The notes under the pieces are model-generated. The model was not told the DNA's origin and made no database searches. It saw only the letters and a list, made by a program, of their open reading frames with translations. A stretch of DNA of 33,857 nucleotides from M3007 sp032115775 (GTDB lineage: Bacteria > Bacteroidota > Bacteroidia > Chitinophagales > Saprospiraceae). Positions 15,145 to 23,110 of the stretch are shown here, piece by piece (the stretch's first letter is position 1; each line of letters starts with the position of its first letter). The stretch lies in assembly GCA_032115775.1 (NCBI GenBank), contig JAUMBL010000209.1, forward strand, positions 1 to 33,857. Direction: 5' to 3'. The translations under genes and the position numbers were made by a program.

Positions 15145-17280
15145 ATGCGCAAACTCCTCCTTCTCCTACTCCTCGCCGGCGCTTCTTTCGCCCGCTTACA
15201 CGCCACGCACATTGTCGGCGGTGAAATTACCTACCGATGCCTGGGTAATAATCAATATGAAATCACCCTGATGGTGTACCGGGACTGCTACAACGGAATC
15301 CCCTGGTTTGATAACCCGGCTCGGCTCGGGATTTACAATGCCAACTGGAATCTGGTGCAAAACCTGTCGCTCACCTACAACGGCTCCAATGATACCCTGC
15401 CGATAATTCTCACCAATCCGTGCCTGACGGCTCCGCCCGACGTTTGTGTCAATCGGGCCTTTTACAAAAGTATCGTCTCGCTGCCCTTCTCCCCGGGCGG
15501 CTACACGCTCGTGTATCAGCGTTGCTGCAGAAACCAACTCATCCGAAATATCCCCGATCCGCTGAATACCGGCATCTCGATTATCGCCGAAATCGATGAA
15601 AAAGCACTTCAGGTATGTAACAACGGCGCCGTTTTCAACAACTGGCCGCCCGTGGCCATTTGTATCAACGAGCCGATTGACTTCGACCACTCCGCTTCCG
15701 ACCCCGACGGCGATTCGCTGGCCTACCGGCTCTGCACGCCCCTCAACGGCCCGGACTCGCTCAATCCTCTCCCCAATCCGCCCTTTCCCGGCCCCTACCC
15801 GGAAGTGCAGTGGATCAATCCGCCCTACAGCCTGGGCAATATGCTGGGCGGTGTGCCGCTGACAATCAACCCGACAACGGGCTTTATGACCGGTATTCCC
15901 AATCTGATCGGCAATTTCGTGGTGGGCGTGTGCGTGGACGAATACCGCAACGACTCGCTGATCTCCACCACCCGCCGCGATTTTCAGTACAATGTCGCAG
16001 ATTGCGGCAAACCCGCCGCTGCGTTTTTTGCGCCGGAAATCAACTGCGATACACTCGGCGTGCGCTTCCAAAATCAAAGCTCCGGCGCGTTGTTCTTTCG
16101 CTGGTTTTTCGACATAGATAACAATCCAAACTGGACCTCCACGGGCTTCTCGCCGTTCTTTACGTATCCCGATACCGGGCGCTACCTCGTCGCGCTGATC
16201 GCCGACCCAACGGATCCCTGCCGCGATACGGCTTTTCAGGAGATTTATCTCACAAAAACGTTTGTCCAGGCAGATATCGGCTTGAGTTTTCCGGATTGCG
16301 ACAGCACCGGCCTCATCGTGCAGGCCAACGACCTCAGCGCCGATCCGGTCTTCGGCGTGAATTCCTGGCAATGGACAATCTCCGGGCCGGGCACGACCGG
16401 CAGCTCGGCGCTGCAAAATCCGCAGTTTGTGGTGACGCAAAGCGGGGATTATACGTTGAAATTGGTTGCTTCCGGCGCAAACGGCTGCAAAGACTCTACG
16501 ACCTTCCAATTCAACGCCCCGATCCCGGTCATTACCAATTTCGCCGACCAACTGTCTATCTGCAACGGCGATTCGGTCGCGCTCTATCCGGGGTTTAACC
16601 CGGACTATACCTACCAGTGGTCGCCTGTCGCCACCTTGAGCAATGCAGCGATCGGAAATCCAATCGCCTTTCCGGCTACGTCCACAACGTACACGGTCAC
16701 AGTCAGCACGCCGGCATGCGACCGGCAGGGGACGGTCGCCGTCTCAGTGCTGTCGCCCGGCAACCTGACGGCCACCGTAGATCCGGCGCGTATATACAGA
16801 GGTGAAACCAGCAATCTGACGGCCGTGTTTCCCGGCGCAACCAGTTATCTGTGGGAACCGGCTGCCGGATTGTCCGATCCGACCAGTCCGACGCCGCTGG
16901 CATCGCCGGAGGAAACGACTACCTACCGCGTTACCGCCTTCCTAAGCAGCGGTTGTACGGCTTCCGCTTCGGTGACCGTGGTGGTGCTCTCGCCGTTTTG
17001 CGACGAGCCGTACCTGTTTTTTCCCAATGCATTCACGCCGAACGGCGATGGAGAAAATGATGTGCTGCAGCTGGAAGGACGCTACCTGGAATCGGTCTAT
17101 TGGGTCATTTACAACCGCTTCGGACAGAAAATATTTGAGGCGGATTCTCCGGACGACGCTTGGGACGGCTCCTACGAGGGTCAGGCTCAACCGAACGAAA
17201 CGTATGGATATTATTTGCGGGTATCCTGCCCGGATGGACAGGTGCTGGAGAAAAAAGGGAATGTATCGCTTCTGAGATGA
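15145..17280 (+). CDS. secreted multidomain protein with PKD-like repeats and gliding-motility (CHU_C) sorting domain
   Basis: A 711-residue T9SS cargo. The N terminus MRKLLLLLLLAGASFA is a signal peptide. The mature protein begins THIVGGEITYRC, an N-terminal module rich in Cys and DCYNG-type turns that I recognise from large Saprospiria surface proteins. It includes an FDHSASDPDGDSLAY calcium-type segment near residue 180. A PKD-like domain (VRFQNQSSGALFFRWFFD...YPDTGRYLVAL) covers about 305-355, and further Ig/PKD-like modules follow to about 600. The end, FFPNAFTPNGDGENDVL to the terminal strand, is the CHU_C/gliding-motility-associated C-terminal domain that directs export by the type IX system. 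It is probably a surface or adhesive protein. It is divergent from the symporter gene and ends in a strong hairpin terminator. Confidence 0.9.
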   Translation: MRKLLLLLLLAGASFARLHATHIVGGEITYRCLGNNQYEITLMVYRDCYNGIPWFDNPARLGIYNANWNLVQNLSLTYNGSNDTLPIILTNPCLTAPPDVCVNRAFYKSIVSLPFSPGGYTLVYQRCCRNQLIRNIPDPLNTGISIIAEIDEKALQVCNNGAVFNNWPPVAICINEPIDFDHSASDPDGDSLAYRLCTPLNGPDSLNPLPNPPFPGPYPEVQWINPPYSLGNMLGGVPLTINPTTGFMTGIPNLIGNFVVGVCVDEYRNDSLISTTRRDFQYNVADCGKPAAAFFAPEINCDTLGVRFQNQSSGALFFRWFFDIDNNPNWTSTGFSPFFTYPDTGRYLVALIADPTDPCRDTAFQEIYLTKTFVQADIGLSFPDCDSTGLIVQANDLSADPVFGVNSWQWTISGPGTTGSSALQNPQFVVTQSGDYTLKLVASGANGCKDSTTFQFNAPIPVITNFADQLSICNGDSVALYPGFNPDYTYQWSPVATLSNAAIGNPIAFPATSTTYTVTVSTPACDRQGTVAVSVLSPGNLTATVDPARIYRGETSNLTAVFPGATSYLWEPAAGLSDPTSPTPLASPEETTTYRVTAFLSSGCTASASVTVVVLSPFCDEPYLFFPNAFTPNGDGENDVLQLEGRYLESVYWVIYNRFGQKIFEADSPDDAWDGSYEGQAQPNETYGYYLRVSCPDGQVLEKKGNVSLLR

Positions 17281-17284
17281 TTTT

Positions 17285-17340
17285 CCGCGAAACAAAAAAA
17301 CGGCATACGCTGAATGCGTATGCCGTTTTTTGTTTCGCGG
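17285..17340. terminator. strong bidirectional terminator
   Basis: A 25-bp near-perfect inverted repeat around the loop TGAAT: the inner GC-rich part is CGGCATACGC/GCGTATGCCG, flanked by an A7 run on the left and T6 on the right, and then CCGCGAAAC/GTTTCGCGG. It lies 5 bp after the CHU_C gene stop and 12 bp before the stop of the convergent DUF1573 gene, so it can serve both. Confidence 0.9.
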
Positions 17341-17351
17341 GTTGATCTATC

Positions 17352-17936
17352 CTATTTCTTCCCCTTCGCCGTTTGATCCTTTCCGCGCACCTCCCCTTTG
17401 ATTTCAAGGAAAGTCTCCGTCGGATTGGTATTAGCCGTTACTGTCACGCGCTTGCTTTGCATACCCGGTTTGCCTTTGGTATTGAATTCCACCCTGATTT
17501 CGCCGATTCCGCCCGGCGGAATGGCTTCTTTGGGCCAGGTCGGGACGGTGCAGCCGCAGGAGCCTTTTGCGTTGTTGATCAGAAGCGGTTCCTTGCCGAC
17601 ATTCGTAAATTTAAAGGTGTGTTTCACCACTTCGCCCTCATCGGCGACGCCGAAGTCAAAACGCTCGCCGTCGTAGCGGATCAGGGTGGTGGGGCCTTGC
17701 GGCGTCTGTTGGTTCAGGTTGGTGCCCGGGATATTGCCGCTTTGGTTAGACTGGCCGGTGGTGCTGGGTTCGTTGACGTACCGCATGCCGTTGGCGCCCG
17801 GGTTTTCCATCGAGGCGGCCGACTGGCGAATTCTGTCGCCTTCGGATTGGTCAAACCAACTTTTGATACCAACGCCAATCAGCGACAGGACGACCACTGC
17901 CAGGATGCCGATTTGGATTTGCTTGCTTTTTTCCAT
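17352..17936 (-). CDS. DUF1573 domain-containing membrane-anchored protein
   Basis: A 194-residue protein with an N-terminal hydrophobic anchor (IGILAVVVLSLIGVGI, residues 9-24) and no cleavage site. A low-complexity linker rich in N, Q, S, T and G spans about 35-82, and a DUF1573 domain about 88-180. The domain shows the family pattern FDFGVADEGEVVKHTFKFTN, then GSCGCTVP with two cysteines, then IPPGGIGEIRVEFNTKGKPG. DUF1573 is an Ig-like (ASH/papD-like) fold, very common in Bacteroidota periplasms; its role is unknown. The tail is Lys-rich. It is a monocistron with its own -7 box. Confidence 0.9.
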   Translation of the reverse strand: MEKSKQIQIGILAVVVLSLIGVGIKSWFDQSEGDRIRQSAASMENPGANGMRYVNEPSTTGQSNQSGNIPGTNLNQQTPQGPTTLIRYDGERFDFGVADEGEVVKHTFKFTNVGKEPLLINNAKGSCGCTVPTWPKEAIPPGGIGEIRVEFNTKGKPGMQSKRVTVTANTNPTETFLEIKGEVRGKDQTAKGKK

Positions 17937-17979
17937 TTTATTTAAAAACTAGATGGTGAAATTGTATTGTTTTTCGCGA

Positions 17980-17987
17980 CAAAATTA
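17980..17987 (-). promoter_or_regulatory. -7 box TAATTTTG for the DUF1573 gene
   Basis: Exact TAnnTTTG on the minus strand, 43 bp upstream of the ATG at 17936. Confidence 0.45.
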
Positions 17988-18050
17988 GCGTTTTCTAATT
18001 CGCTGCAGGTTCGTAAGCGTGTTGTTTGCATTTATTTAACAAGCTGGGCG

Positions 18051-18076
18051 GACAGCGAGCCGGCGAAGTGGCTGCC
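18051..18076. repeat. decayed end of the 162-bp palindromic element
   Basis: These 26 bp match the right end of the full element (20270-20296) at 22 positions, including an uninterrupted GACAGCGAGCCGGC. It ends 1 bp from the TGA stop of the acetoacetyl-CoA synthetase gene. The rest of the element is not recognisable here, so I read it as an old remnant. Confidence 0.55.
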
Positions 18077-18077
18077 T

Positions 18078-20120
18078 TCATTTTGCGCCGGATGTTTGCG
18101 TCGCCCTTGCGATAAAAAAATCCATGCTCTCCGGATTCTTCATCGAGTCGCGTGTAAACACTTTTTCCGGCGCTTGGCCGAGCAGGATCCGCTTGACGGG
18201 CGTCTCCATTTTTTTGCCGGAAATGGTGTAGGGGATATCCGGCACGGGTATAATTTCGTCGGGCACGTGGCGCGGACTGTAGGTGTCGCGCAGGGTCTTT
18301 TTAATTTGCTGTCGCAGGGCGTCGTCGAGTGCACAGTCGGGCTGGAGCACGACAAAAAGTGGCATCCAGTCGCTGCCGTCCGGTTTTTCCAAATTGACGA
18401 TCAGGCTGTCGCGGATCTCCCGGATTTGATCCAGGGCGCGGTAAATCTCCGCCGTGCCGATACGCACCCCTTGGCGGTTCAGCGTGGCGTCGGAGCGTCC
18501 TAGGATGACCACCGTCTTGTGCGCGCTGATCTGTAGCCAGTCGCCATGCCGCCATACGCCCGGAAAATACTCGAAATAACTGCCTGCGTATTTTTTGTTT
18601 CCTGGGTCGTTCCAAAAATAGACCGGCATTGAAGGCATGGGTTTGGTGACGACCATCTCGCCGACTTCCCCGGCCGACACGGGTGCACCGGTCTCGCCCC
18701 AGCTTTCCATGGCGCAGCCGAGGCAGCGGCACTGGATTTCACCCCGGTACACGGGTAACAGCGGATTTCCGCCCACCCAGGCCGTGCAGACGTCCGTGCC
18801 GCCCGCCATGGAACTTAGCCACAGATCTGCCCGCACCTGTTCATATACCCACGCAAACGCCTCGGGCGGCAGGGGAGACCCGGTGGAGCCGATCGATCGC
18901 AGGGCGGATAAATCAAAATTCCGACCGGGGGACAATCCGGCTTTCATACAGCTCACTAGAAAAGGCGCGCTGGTACCGAAATGGGTAATCCGGCTCTTTT
19001 CAGCAAACGCCCAGAGCGCATTCAAGTCCGGATAGGCCGGACTGCCGTCGTACAGCACGATCGTGGCGCCGCTCAGCAAGGCGGCAAGGGTAAAATTCCA
19101 CATCATCCATCCGGTGGTCGAATACCAGAAAAAACGCTCGCCCGGATGCACGTCGTTGTGAAAATGCAGGTACTTCAGGTGCTCGAGGAGGTTGCCGCCA
19201 TGTCCGTGCGTGATGGCTTTGGGCGCGCCGGTGGTGCCGGAGGAGTACAATATCCAAAGCGGGTGGTCGAAGGGCACGGCCTCAAACTGCAAGCCGTCGG
19301 CCGGCGTGGCCAGCGCGTCTTCCCAGCGCACCGCGCCAGGAATGGCGTCGGCCGGCGTCGTTTCATTCAAAAAGGGGACGAGGACGACCTTTTCCAGTCC
19401 AGGCAGCAACGTACACAGCTCCTGCACGACCGGAATTTTGTCAAACGACTTTCCATTATAGGTATATCCGTCTGTTGCCAGCAGTACCTTCGGTTGGATT
19501 TGCACAAAGCGGTCGGCCACGCTCCCTGCGCCGAAATCGGGCGAGCAGCTGGACCAGACTGCGCCAATCGCCATGGTCGCCAAGGCGGCCACGATCGCAT
19601 GGGGCGAATTGGGCAGGTAAGCCGCCACCCGATCGCCTCGTCCGACGCCCGACGTGCGCAAAAATGCGGCAAAAGCCGCCGTCTGTTGCTCCAGTTCCGC
19701 CCAGGAAATCTCCTGCAGTGCGCGCCGCTCATCCCCATACACGATCGCGGGGCGCTGCGCGTTCTTTTGCCGGAATACGTGCTCGGCGTAATTCAAGGTT
19801 GCGCCTTCAAACCAGCGGGCGCCGGGCATGCGCGCGTCCGCAAGCGCAGTCTGCGCCGGGCTGTGGCTGATTACACCGAAATAGTCCCAGACCGACTGCC
19901 AAAAATCGCCCGGCTGATCTACCGACCACTGCCAGAGCGCTTGATATAAGGCCTGGACGCGCTCCGACTGGTCAAAATCGAAGGTCGCCGGATCAAAATC
20001 TGTCGGAATAAAATGGAGATCGCGGTGTTGCGAGAGCCAGTGTAGGTAGTGCGCAAGTTGGGTTTGCCGCATGACGTCGGCGCGCGGACGCCATAAGGGC
20101 GTAGAATCTGGTACGGGCAT
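18078..20120 (-). CDS. aacS: acetoacetate-CoA ligase
   Basis: A 680-residue adenylate-forming enzyme that activates acetoacetate to acetoacetyl-CoA with ATP, linking ketone or poly-hydroxybutyrate metabolism and leucine breakdown to acetyl-CoA. The P-loop is YSSGTTGAPKAITHG at residues 292-306. Features I associate with acetoacetyl- rather than acetyl-CoA synthetase are WFEGATLNYAEH near 103, WSSCSPDFGAGSVADRF near 189, and FWYSTTGWMMWN near 331. Near the end are GRSDATLNRQGVRIGTAEIY, the ribose/hinge region, and TISGKKMETPVKRIL with the catalytic lysine region. Length is usual for the family. The start follows directly after a copy of the palindromic element (14 bp away), and a remnant of the same family abuts its stop. 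Confidence 0.92.
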   Translation of the reverse strand: MPVPDSTPLWRPRADVMRQTQLAHYLHWLSQHRDLHFIPTDFDPATFDFDQSERVQALYQALWQWSVDQPGDFWQSVWDYFGVISHSPAQTALADARMPGARWFEGATLNYAEHVFRQKNAQRPAIVYGDERRALQEISWAELEQQTAAFAAFLRTSGVGRGDRVAAYLPNSPHAIVAALATMAIGAVWSSCSPDFGAGSVADRFVQIQPKVLLATDGYTYNGKSFDKIPVVQELCTLLPGLEKVVLVPFLNETTPADAIPGAVRWEDALATPADGLQFEAVPFDHPLWILYSSGTTGAPKAITHGHGGNLLEHLKYLHFHNDVHPGERFFWYSTTGWMMWNFTLAALLSGATIVLYDGSPAYPDLNALWAFAEKSRITHFGTSAPFLVSCMKAGLSPGRNFDLSALRSIGSTGSPLPPEAFAWVYEQVRADLWLSSMAGGTDVCTAWVGGNPLLPVYRGEIQCRCLGCAMESWGETGAPVSAGEVGEMVVTKPMPSMPVYFWNDPGNKKYAGSYFEYFPGVWRHGDWLQISAHKTVVILGRSDATLNRQGVRIGTAEIYRALDQIREIRDSLIVNLEKPDGSDWMPLFVVLQPDCALDDALRQQIKKTLRDTYSPRHVPDEIIPVPDIPYTISGKKMETPVKRILLGQAPEKVFTRDSMKNPESMDFFIARATQTSGAK

Positions 20121-20133
20121 TTGTTCTTTTTTT

Positions 20134-20295
20134 GTAACTACTTAGCCGGTCGCGTCTGAGACAAAAAAGGATCCATTTTTTGCCAGACGAAGCGATTTTT
20201 TGCAGGCCGTAGCAGCGCTACGGTCAAAAAAAATTGCGAAGTATGGCGAAAAATGGGACTTTTGGGGCCAGACAGCGAGCCGGCTAAGTAGTTAC
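20134..20295. mobile_element. 162-bp palindromic MITE-like element, copy A (full length)
   Basis: Both ends are the perfect 16-bp inverted repeat GTAACTACTTAGCCGG. The inside is an imperfect palindrome over its whole length, centred on CCGTAGC-AGC-GCTACGG, so a single strand could fold into one long hairpin. The 8 bases outside each end (CTTTTTTT and CTTTATTT) match at 7 of 8, compatible with a target duplication. There is no coding sequence. It separates aacS from the divergent nucleotidase. Copy C at 22948-23096 is about 98% identical over 142 bp in the opposite orientation. Confidence 0.85.
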
Positions 20296-20303
20296 CTTTA
20301 TTT

Positions 20304-20378
20304 ATAACTATTTAGCCGGATCGCTGTCTGGTCAAAAAATAGATCCTTTTTCTCAAACGCGACCGGTTAAGTAGTTAC
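20304..20378. mobile_element. 75-bp internally deleted copy B of the palindromic element
   Basis: It keeps both ends (ATAACTATTTAGCCGG and CCGGTTAAGTAGTTAC) and the subterminal ATCGCTGTCTGG and GGATCC-like regions. About 87 bp of the centre are missing compared with copy A read in reverse. The junction falls at GTCTGG, a short sequence that occurs on both sides of the missing part in the full copies, which suggests deletion between direct repeats. It starts 8 bp after copy A. Confidence 0.75.
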
Positions 20379-20464
20379 CGTTTTTAAAAAAGCGGTTATT
20401 TTGCCGGGCGAAAATCCGCAAAACAGTTGGAACCCCCAACAAGAAACCTTATAATTCTTTCAAT

Positions 20465-22039
20465 ATGCCTGTAAATCGTTTCCCCCGCCTACTGATCCTC
20501 TTCGCCCTTTGGGCAATCGCCTGCAATCCCGCCCGCCAGGCCGCCACCCGAGACGACGGGCAGATCGAAGTCGTCTTTCTGCAACTCAACGACGTGTATG
20601 AAATTGCACCCCTGGGCGACAACACGGGGGGATTGGCGCGGGTTGCTGCGCTGAGACAGGAATTGTTGTCGAAAAATCCCAACACGATCACGGTGCTCGC
20701 CGGCGATTTCATCAGTCCGTCCGTAACCGGCGCGCTCCGCTATGAAGGCAAACGCATCCGCGGGCGACAAATGGTGGAAACGCTGAATGCGCTCGGACTG
20801 GACTGGGTGGTGTTTGGCAACCACGAATTTGATTACGACCTGGAGGATTTGCAGGCCCGCCTGGATGAGTCCAATTTCACCTGGCTGGGCGCTAATGCGC
20901 GCCTGAAAACGGACGATCAACTGCAGCCTTTTTTTAAAAACAGTCCGACAGGAAGGACATCCTGCCCGGATAATCTGGTCGTATCGCTCACGGATGCCGA
21001 CGGCACCCGTCTGCGCCTGGGCGTTTTCGGAATTCTGATAGACAGCGGCAGGAAACCCTGGGTAGCCTATTCCAATCCGGATTCTATTGCGCGGGTACAA
21101 ATAGCTTTGCTAAAAAAACGCGCGGATTTGGTTGTGGGGCTCACGCACCGCAATTTTGCCGAGGACCTGGCGCTCGCAGCCGCCCTGCCGGCGGTTCCGC
21201 TCTGGATGGGCGGCCACGACCATGACAATCGCATCGAAAAAGTCGGCGCCGCTACCGTTGCGAAAGCGGACGCTAACGCACGCACCGTATATATACATAG
21301 GCTGCGCTACAATAAAAAGACCCGAAAGACCAGCCTGGAGTCCGAACTCCGCCGCATAGACGCGCAGTTGCCGGAAGAGCCCCGCACCGCCGCCGTCGTA
21401 GCGCGCTGGGAAACCATCAAATACAATGCCTTGTTGGAAGACGGTATCCGTGCCGATCAAAAACTGGTCGAACTCAAAGAGCCGCTCGATTGCCGGGAGG
21501 CCGCCGTGCGCCATCGCCAACTGCCGGTGGGCCGCCTCATTACCGGGGCAATGCGCGCCGCGTCCAAACACCAACCCGATTGCGCAATCCTGAATAGCGG
21601 ATCCATTCGTGTGGACGATGTGCTCAGCGGCTGGATCACCGAAGTAGATGTGGTGCGCATGCTGCCCTTCGGCGGCGCATTCAGCGAGGCGGACATGCGG
21701 GGCGATTTTTTGAAGCGAATCCTCGATGCGGGTCGGGGAAATAAAGGCAGCGGCGGCTATCTGCAACTAAACGGCGCCGATTGGGACGAGGCTCGCCAGG
21801 GCTGGTTGATCGGCGCCGATCTCCTCGATCCCCAGCGTGTCTATCGGGTGGCGCTGCCCAACTTTCTGCTCACCGGCAATGAAAAAAATATGGATTTTTT
21901 GAAAACCGCGCTGACCGCCGACGGAACCGGAACCTCCAACCCAGGCGTGCTGCGCCTCTACAGCCCGGTTCCGAGCGACAACGCCGACCTCCGCAACGAT
22001 ATCCGCCGTACGCTCATCCAATACTGGCGAGCGCAATAA
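20465..22039 (+). CDS. 5'-nucleotidase / UDP-sugar-hydrolase-type metallophosphoesterase, lipoprotein
   Basis: A 524-residue two-domain 5'-nucleotidase, expected to dephosphorylate nucleotides at the cell surface or in the periplasm. The N terminus ends in LWAIAC with Cys20 as a lipidation site. The metallophosphatase domain (about 34-300) shows LQLNDVYE with D43, AGDF near 79-82, FGNHEFDYD at 117-125, GLTHRN and GGHDHDN near 250. The usual histidine in the first motif (xHTNDxHG) is replaced by Q/L, and other ligands are present. The C-terminal substrate domain (about 345-510) contains the family segment AILNSGSIRVDDV and VDVVRMLPFGG. The upstream 344 bp are taken up by copies A and B of the palindromic element. 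The substrate range is not certain. Confidence 0.9.
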   Translation: MPVNRFPRLLILFALWAIACNPARQAATRDDGQIEVVFLQLNDVYEIAPLGDNTGGLARVAALRQELLSKNPNTITVLAGDFISPSVTGALRYEGKRIRGRQMVETLNALGLDWVVFGNHEFDYDLEDLQARLDESNFTWLGANARLKTDDQLQPFFKNSPTGRTSCPDNLVVSLTDADGTRLRLGVFGILIDSGRKPWVAYSNPDSIARVQIALLKKRADLVVGLTHRNFAEDLALAAALPAVPLWMGGHDHDNRIEKVGAATVAKADANARTVYIHRLRYNKKTRKTSLESELRRIDAQLPEEPRTAAVVARWETIKYNALLEDGIRADQKLVELKEPLDCREAAVRHRQLPVGRLITGAMRAASKHQPDCAILNSGSIRVDDVLSGWITEVDVVRMLPFGGAFSEADMRGDFLKRILDAGRGNKGSGGYLQLNGADWDEARQGWLIGADLLDPQRVYRVALPNFLLTGNEKNMDFLKTALTADGTGTSNPGVLRLYSPVPSDNADLRNDIRRTLIQYWRAQ

Positions 22040-22114
22040 CCCACAAGCGTTGCTTTTTTTTAACTCTTTTCCAATAAAATTTTGCTGAAATCGTGTCACG
22101 ATGGAAACTTTGCT

Positions 22115-22122
22115 TAATTTTG
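22115..22122 (+). promoter_or_regulatory. -7 box TAATTTTG for the TPR gene
   Basis: Exact TAnnTTTG, 61 bp upstream of the ATG at 22184; it suggests the TPR gene is transcribed separately from the nucleotidase. Confidence 0.45.
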
Positions 22123-22183
22123 CACGCATTTTTAACAATGCGAGATTTTCAAGTCATTCACTTTTAATTAGTTAGAAAAAACG

Positions 22184-22879
22184 ATGGCAAAACGCAAAGA
22201 CGCCAAGTCGGCTGAAGACCAGGATATCGTGATACAAGAAGTACAAGGAAGCAGCCAGCCTTTTTATGAACAGTACCAGCGGTATATATTATACGGTGTA
22301 GGTGCAATCGGTTTGATCTTTTTAATGTGGTGGGCCTACAAAGTCGTCATCCTCGAGCCAAAACAAAAAGAGGCGGAAGAGGCGATGTGGCAGGCGCAAC
22401 TGCAATTTGAGCGCGATTCCTTCCAGTTGGCGCTGGAAAATCCGGGAGGCGGTTACGACGGCTTCCTGAGCATTATCGAAAATTACGGCGGCACGCCCGC
22501 CGGCAATGTGGCACGGTATTACGCTGGTGTCAGCTACTTGCAATTAGGTAACTTCGATAAGGCGATCGAACAACTCGAAAGTTTCGACGCCGAAGGCAAC
22601 TTATTACCAATCATGAAATACGGCCTGCTGGGCGATTGCTACTCCGAGAAAGGAGATTTTGAAAAGGCAATCAGCATGTACGAAAAAGCGGCAGATGAAG
22701 GTAATAACCACCTGCTTGCAGCCCGCTACCTGAAAAAAGCCGGTATGCTGAGCGAAAAGCAAGGCAATAAAGAGGCCGCTAAAAAAGCGTACGAGCGGGT
22801 GAAAAAAGAATTTCCCGATCAAAATTCGCCCGATTGGCGCGATATTGACAAATACATCGAACGGGTGAGCGCAGGATAA
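22184..22879 (+). CDS. membrane-anchored tetratricopeptide-repeat protein
   Basis: A 231-residue protein. A charged N-terminal tail (about 1-33) is followed by one membrane segment, ILYGVGAIGLIFLMWWAYKVVIL (residues about 35-57, partly shown), then a helical periplasmic or extracytoplasmic domain. At least three TPR-like repeats are visible: ARYYAGVSYLQLGNFDKAIE, KYGLLGDCYSEKGDFEKAIS and AARYLKKAGMLSEKQGNKEA. The layout is like YfgM/YfgL-helper TPR proteins, which assist envelope protein folding, and similar proteins are common as single genes in Bacteroidota. A terminator hairpin follows 20 bp after the stop. Confidence 0.88.
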   Translation: MAKRKDAKSAEDQDIVIQEVQGSSQPFYEQYQRYILYGVGAIGLIFLMWWAYKVVILEPKQKEAEEAMWQAQLQFERDSFQLALENPGGGYDGFLSIIENYGGTPAGNVARYYAGVSYLQLGNFDKAIEQLESFDAEGNLLPIMKYGLLGDCYSEKGDFEKAISMYEKAADEGNNHLLAARYLKKAGMLSEKQGNKEAAKKAYERVKKEFPDQNSPDWRDIDKYIERVSAG

Positions 22880-22899
22880 ATTCCGCGCAACTGTTTTAT

Positions 22900-22937
22900 A
22901 AAAAAAGCCGCACTTCATTCGAAGCGTGGCTTTTTTT
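22900..22937 (+). terminator. rho-independent terminator of the TPR gene
   Basis: AAAAAAGCCGCACTTC, loop ATTC, GAAGCGTGGCTTTTTTT: a 16-bp stem with two non-Watson-Crick positions followed by a T run, 20 bp after the stop codon. Confidence 0.8.
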
Positions 22938-22947
22938 ATAGTAAATT

Positions 22948-23096
22948 GTAACTACTCAGCCGGCTCGCTGTCTGGCCCAAAAGTCCCATTTTCCGCCATA
23001 CTTCGCAATTTTTTTTGACCGTAGCGCTGCTACGGCCTGCAAAAAATCGCTTCGTCTGGCAAAAAATGGATCCTTTTTTGTCTCAGACGTTGTTAC
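22948..23096. mobile_element. 149-bp palindromic MITE-like element, copy C (inverted)
   Basis: Inverted relative to copy A, and differing from it at three positions over about 142 bp. The right tip lacks about 12 bp of the subterminal region (CAGACG joins TTGTTAC directly), but the terminal GTTAC is kept. The bases outside the ends are AGTAAATT (22940-22947) and AGTAAATC (23097-23104), a 7-of-8 direct repeat that looks like a target-site duplication. It lies between two convergent genes, just after a terminator. Confidence 0.85.
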
Positions 23097-23110
23097 AGTA
23101 AATCAATTTT

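Noticed and set aside
15196..16551. 451-codon open frame on the minus strand
   Set aside because: It is antisense to the PKD/CHU_C protein, whose signal peptide and domains are clear; the antisense translation is low in recognisable motifs.
20134..23096. composite transposon bounded by copies A and C
   Set aside because: There is no transposase inside, and the enclosed nucleotidase and TPR genes look like ordinary chromosomal genes; I keep only the recombination possibility.
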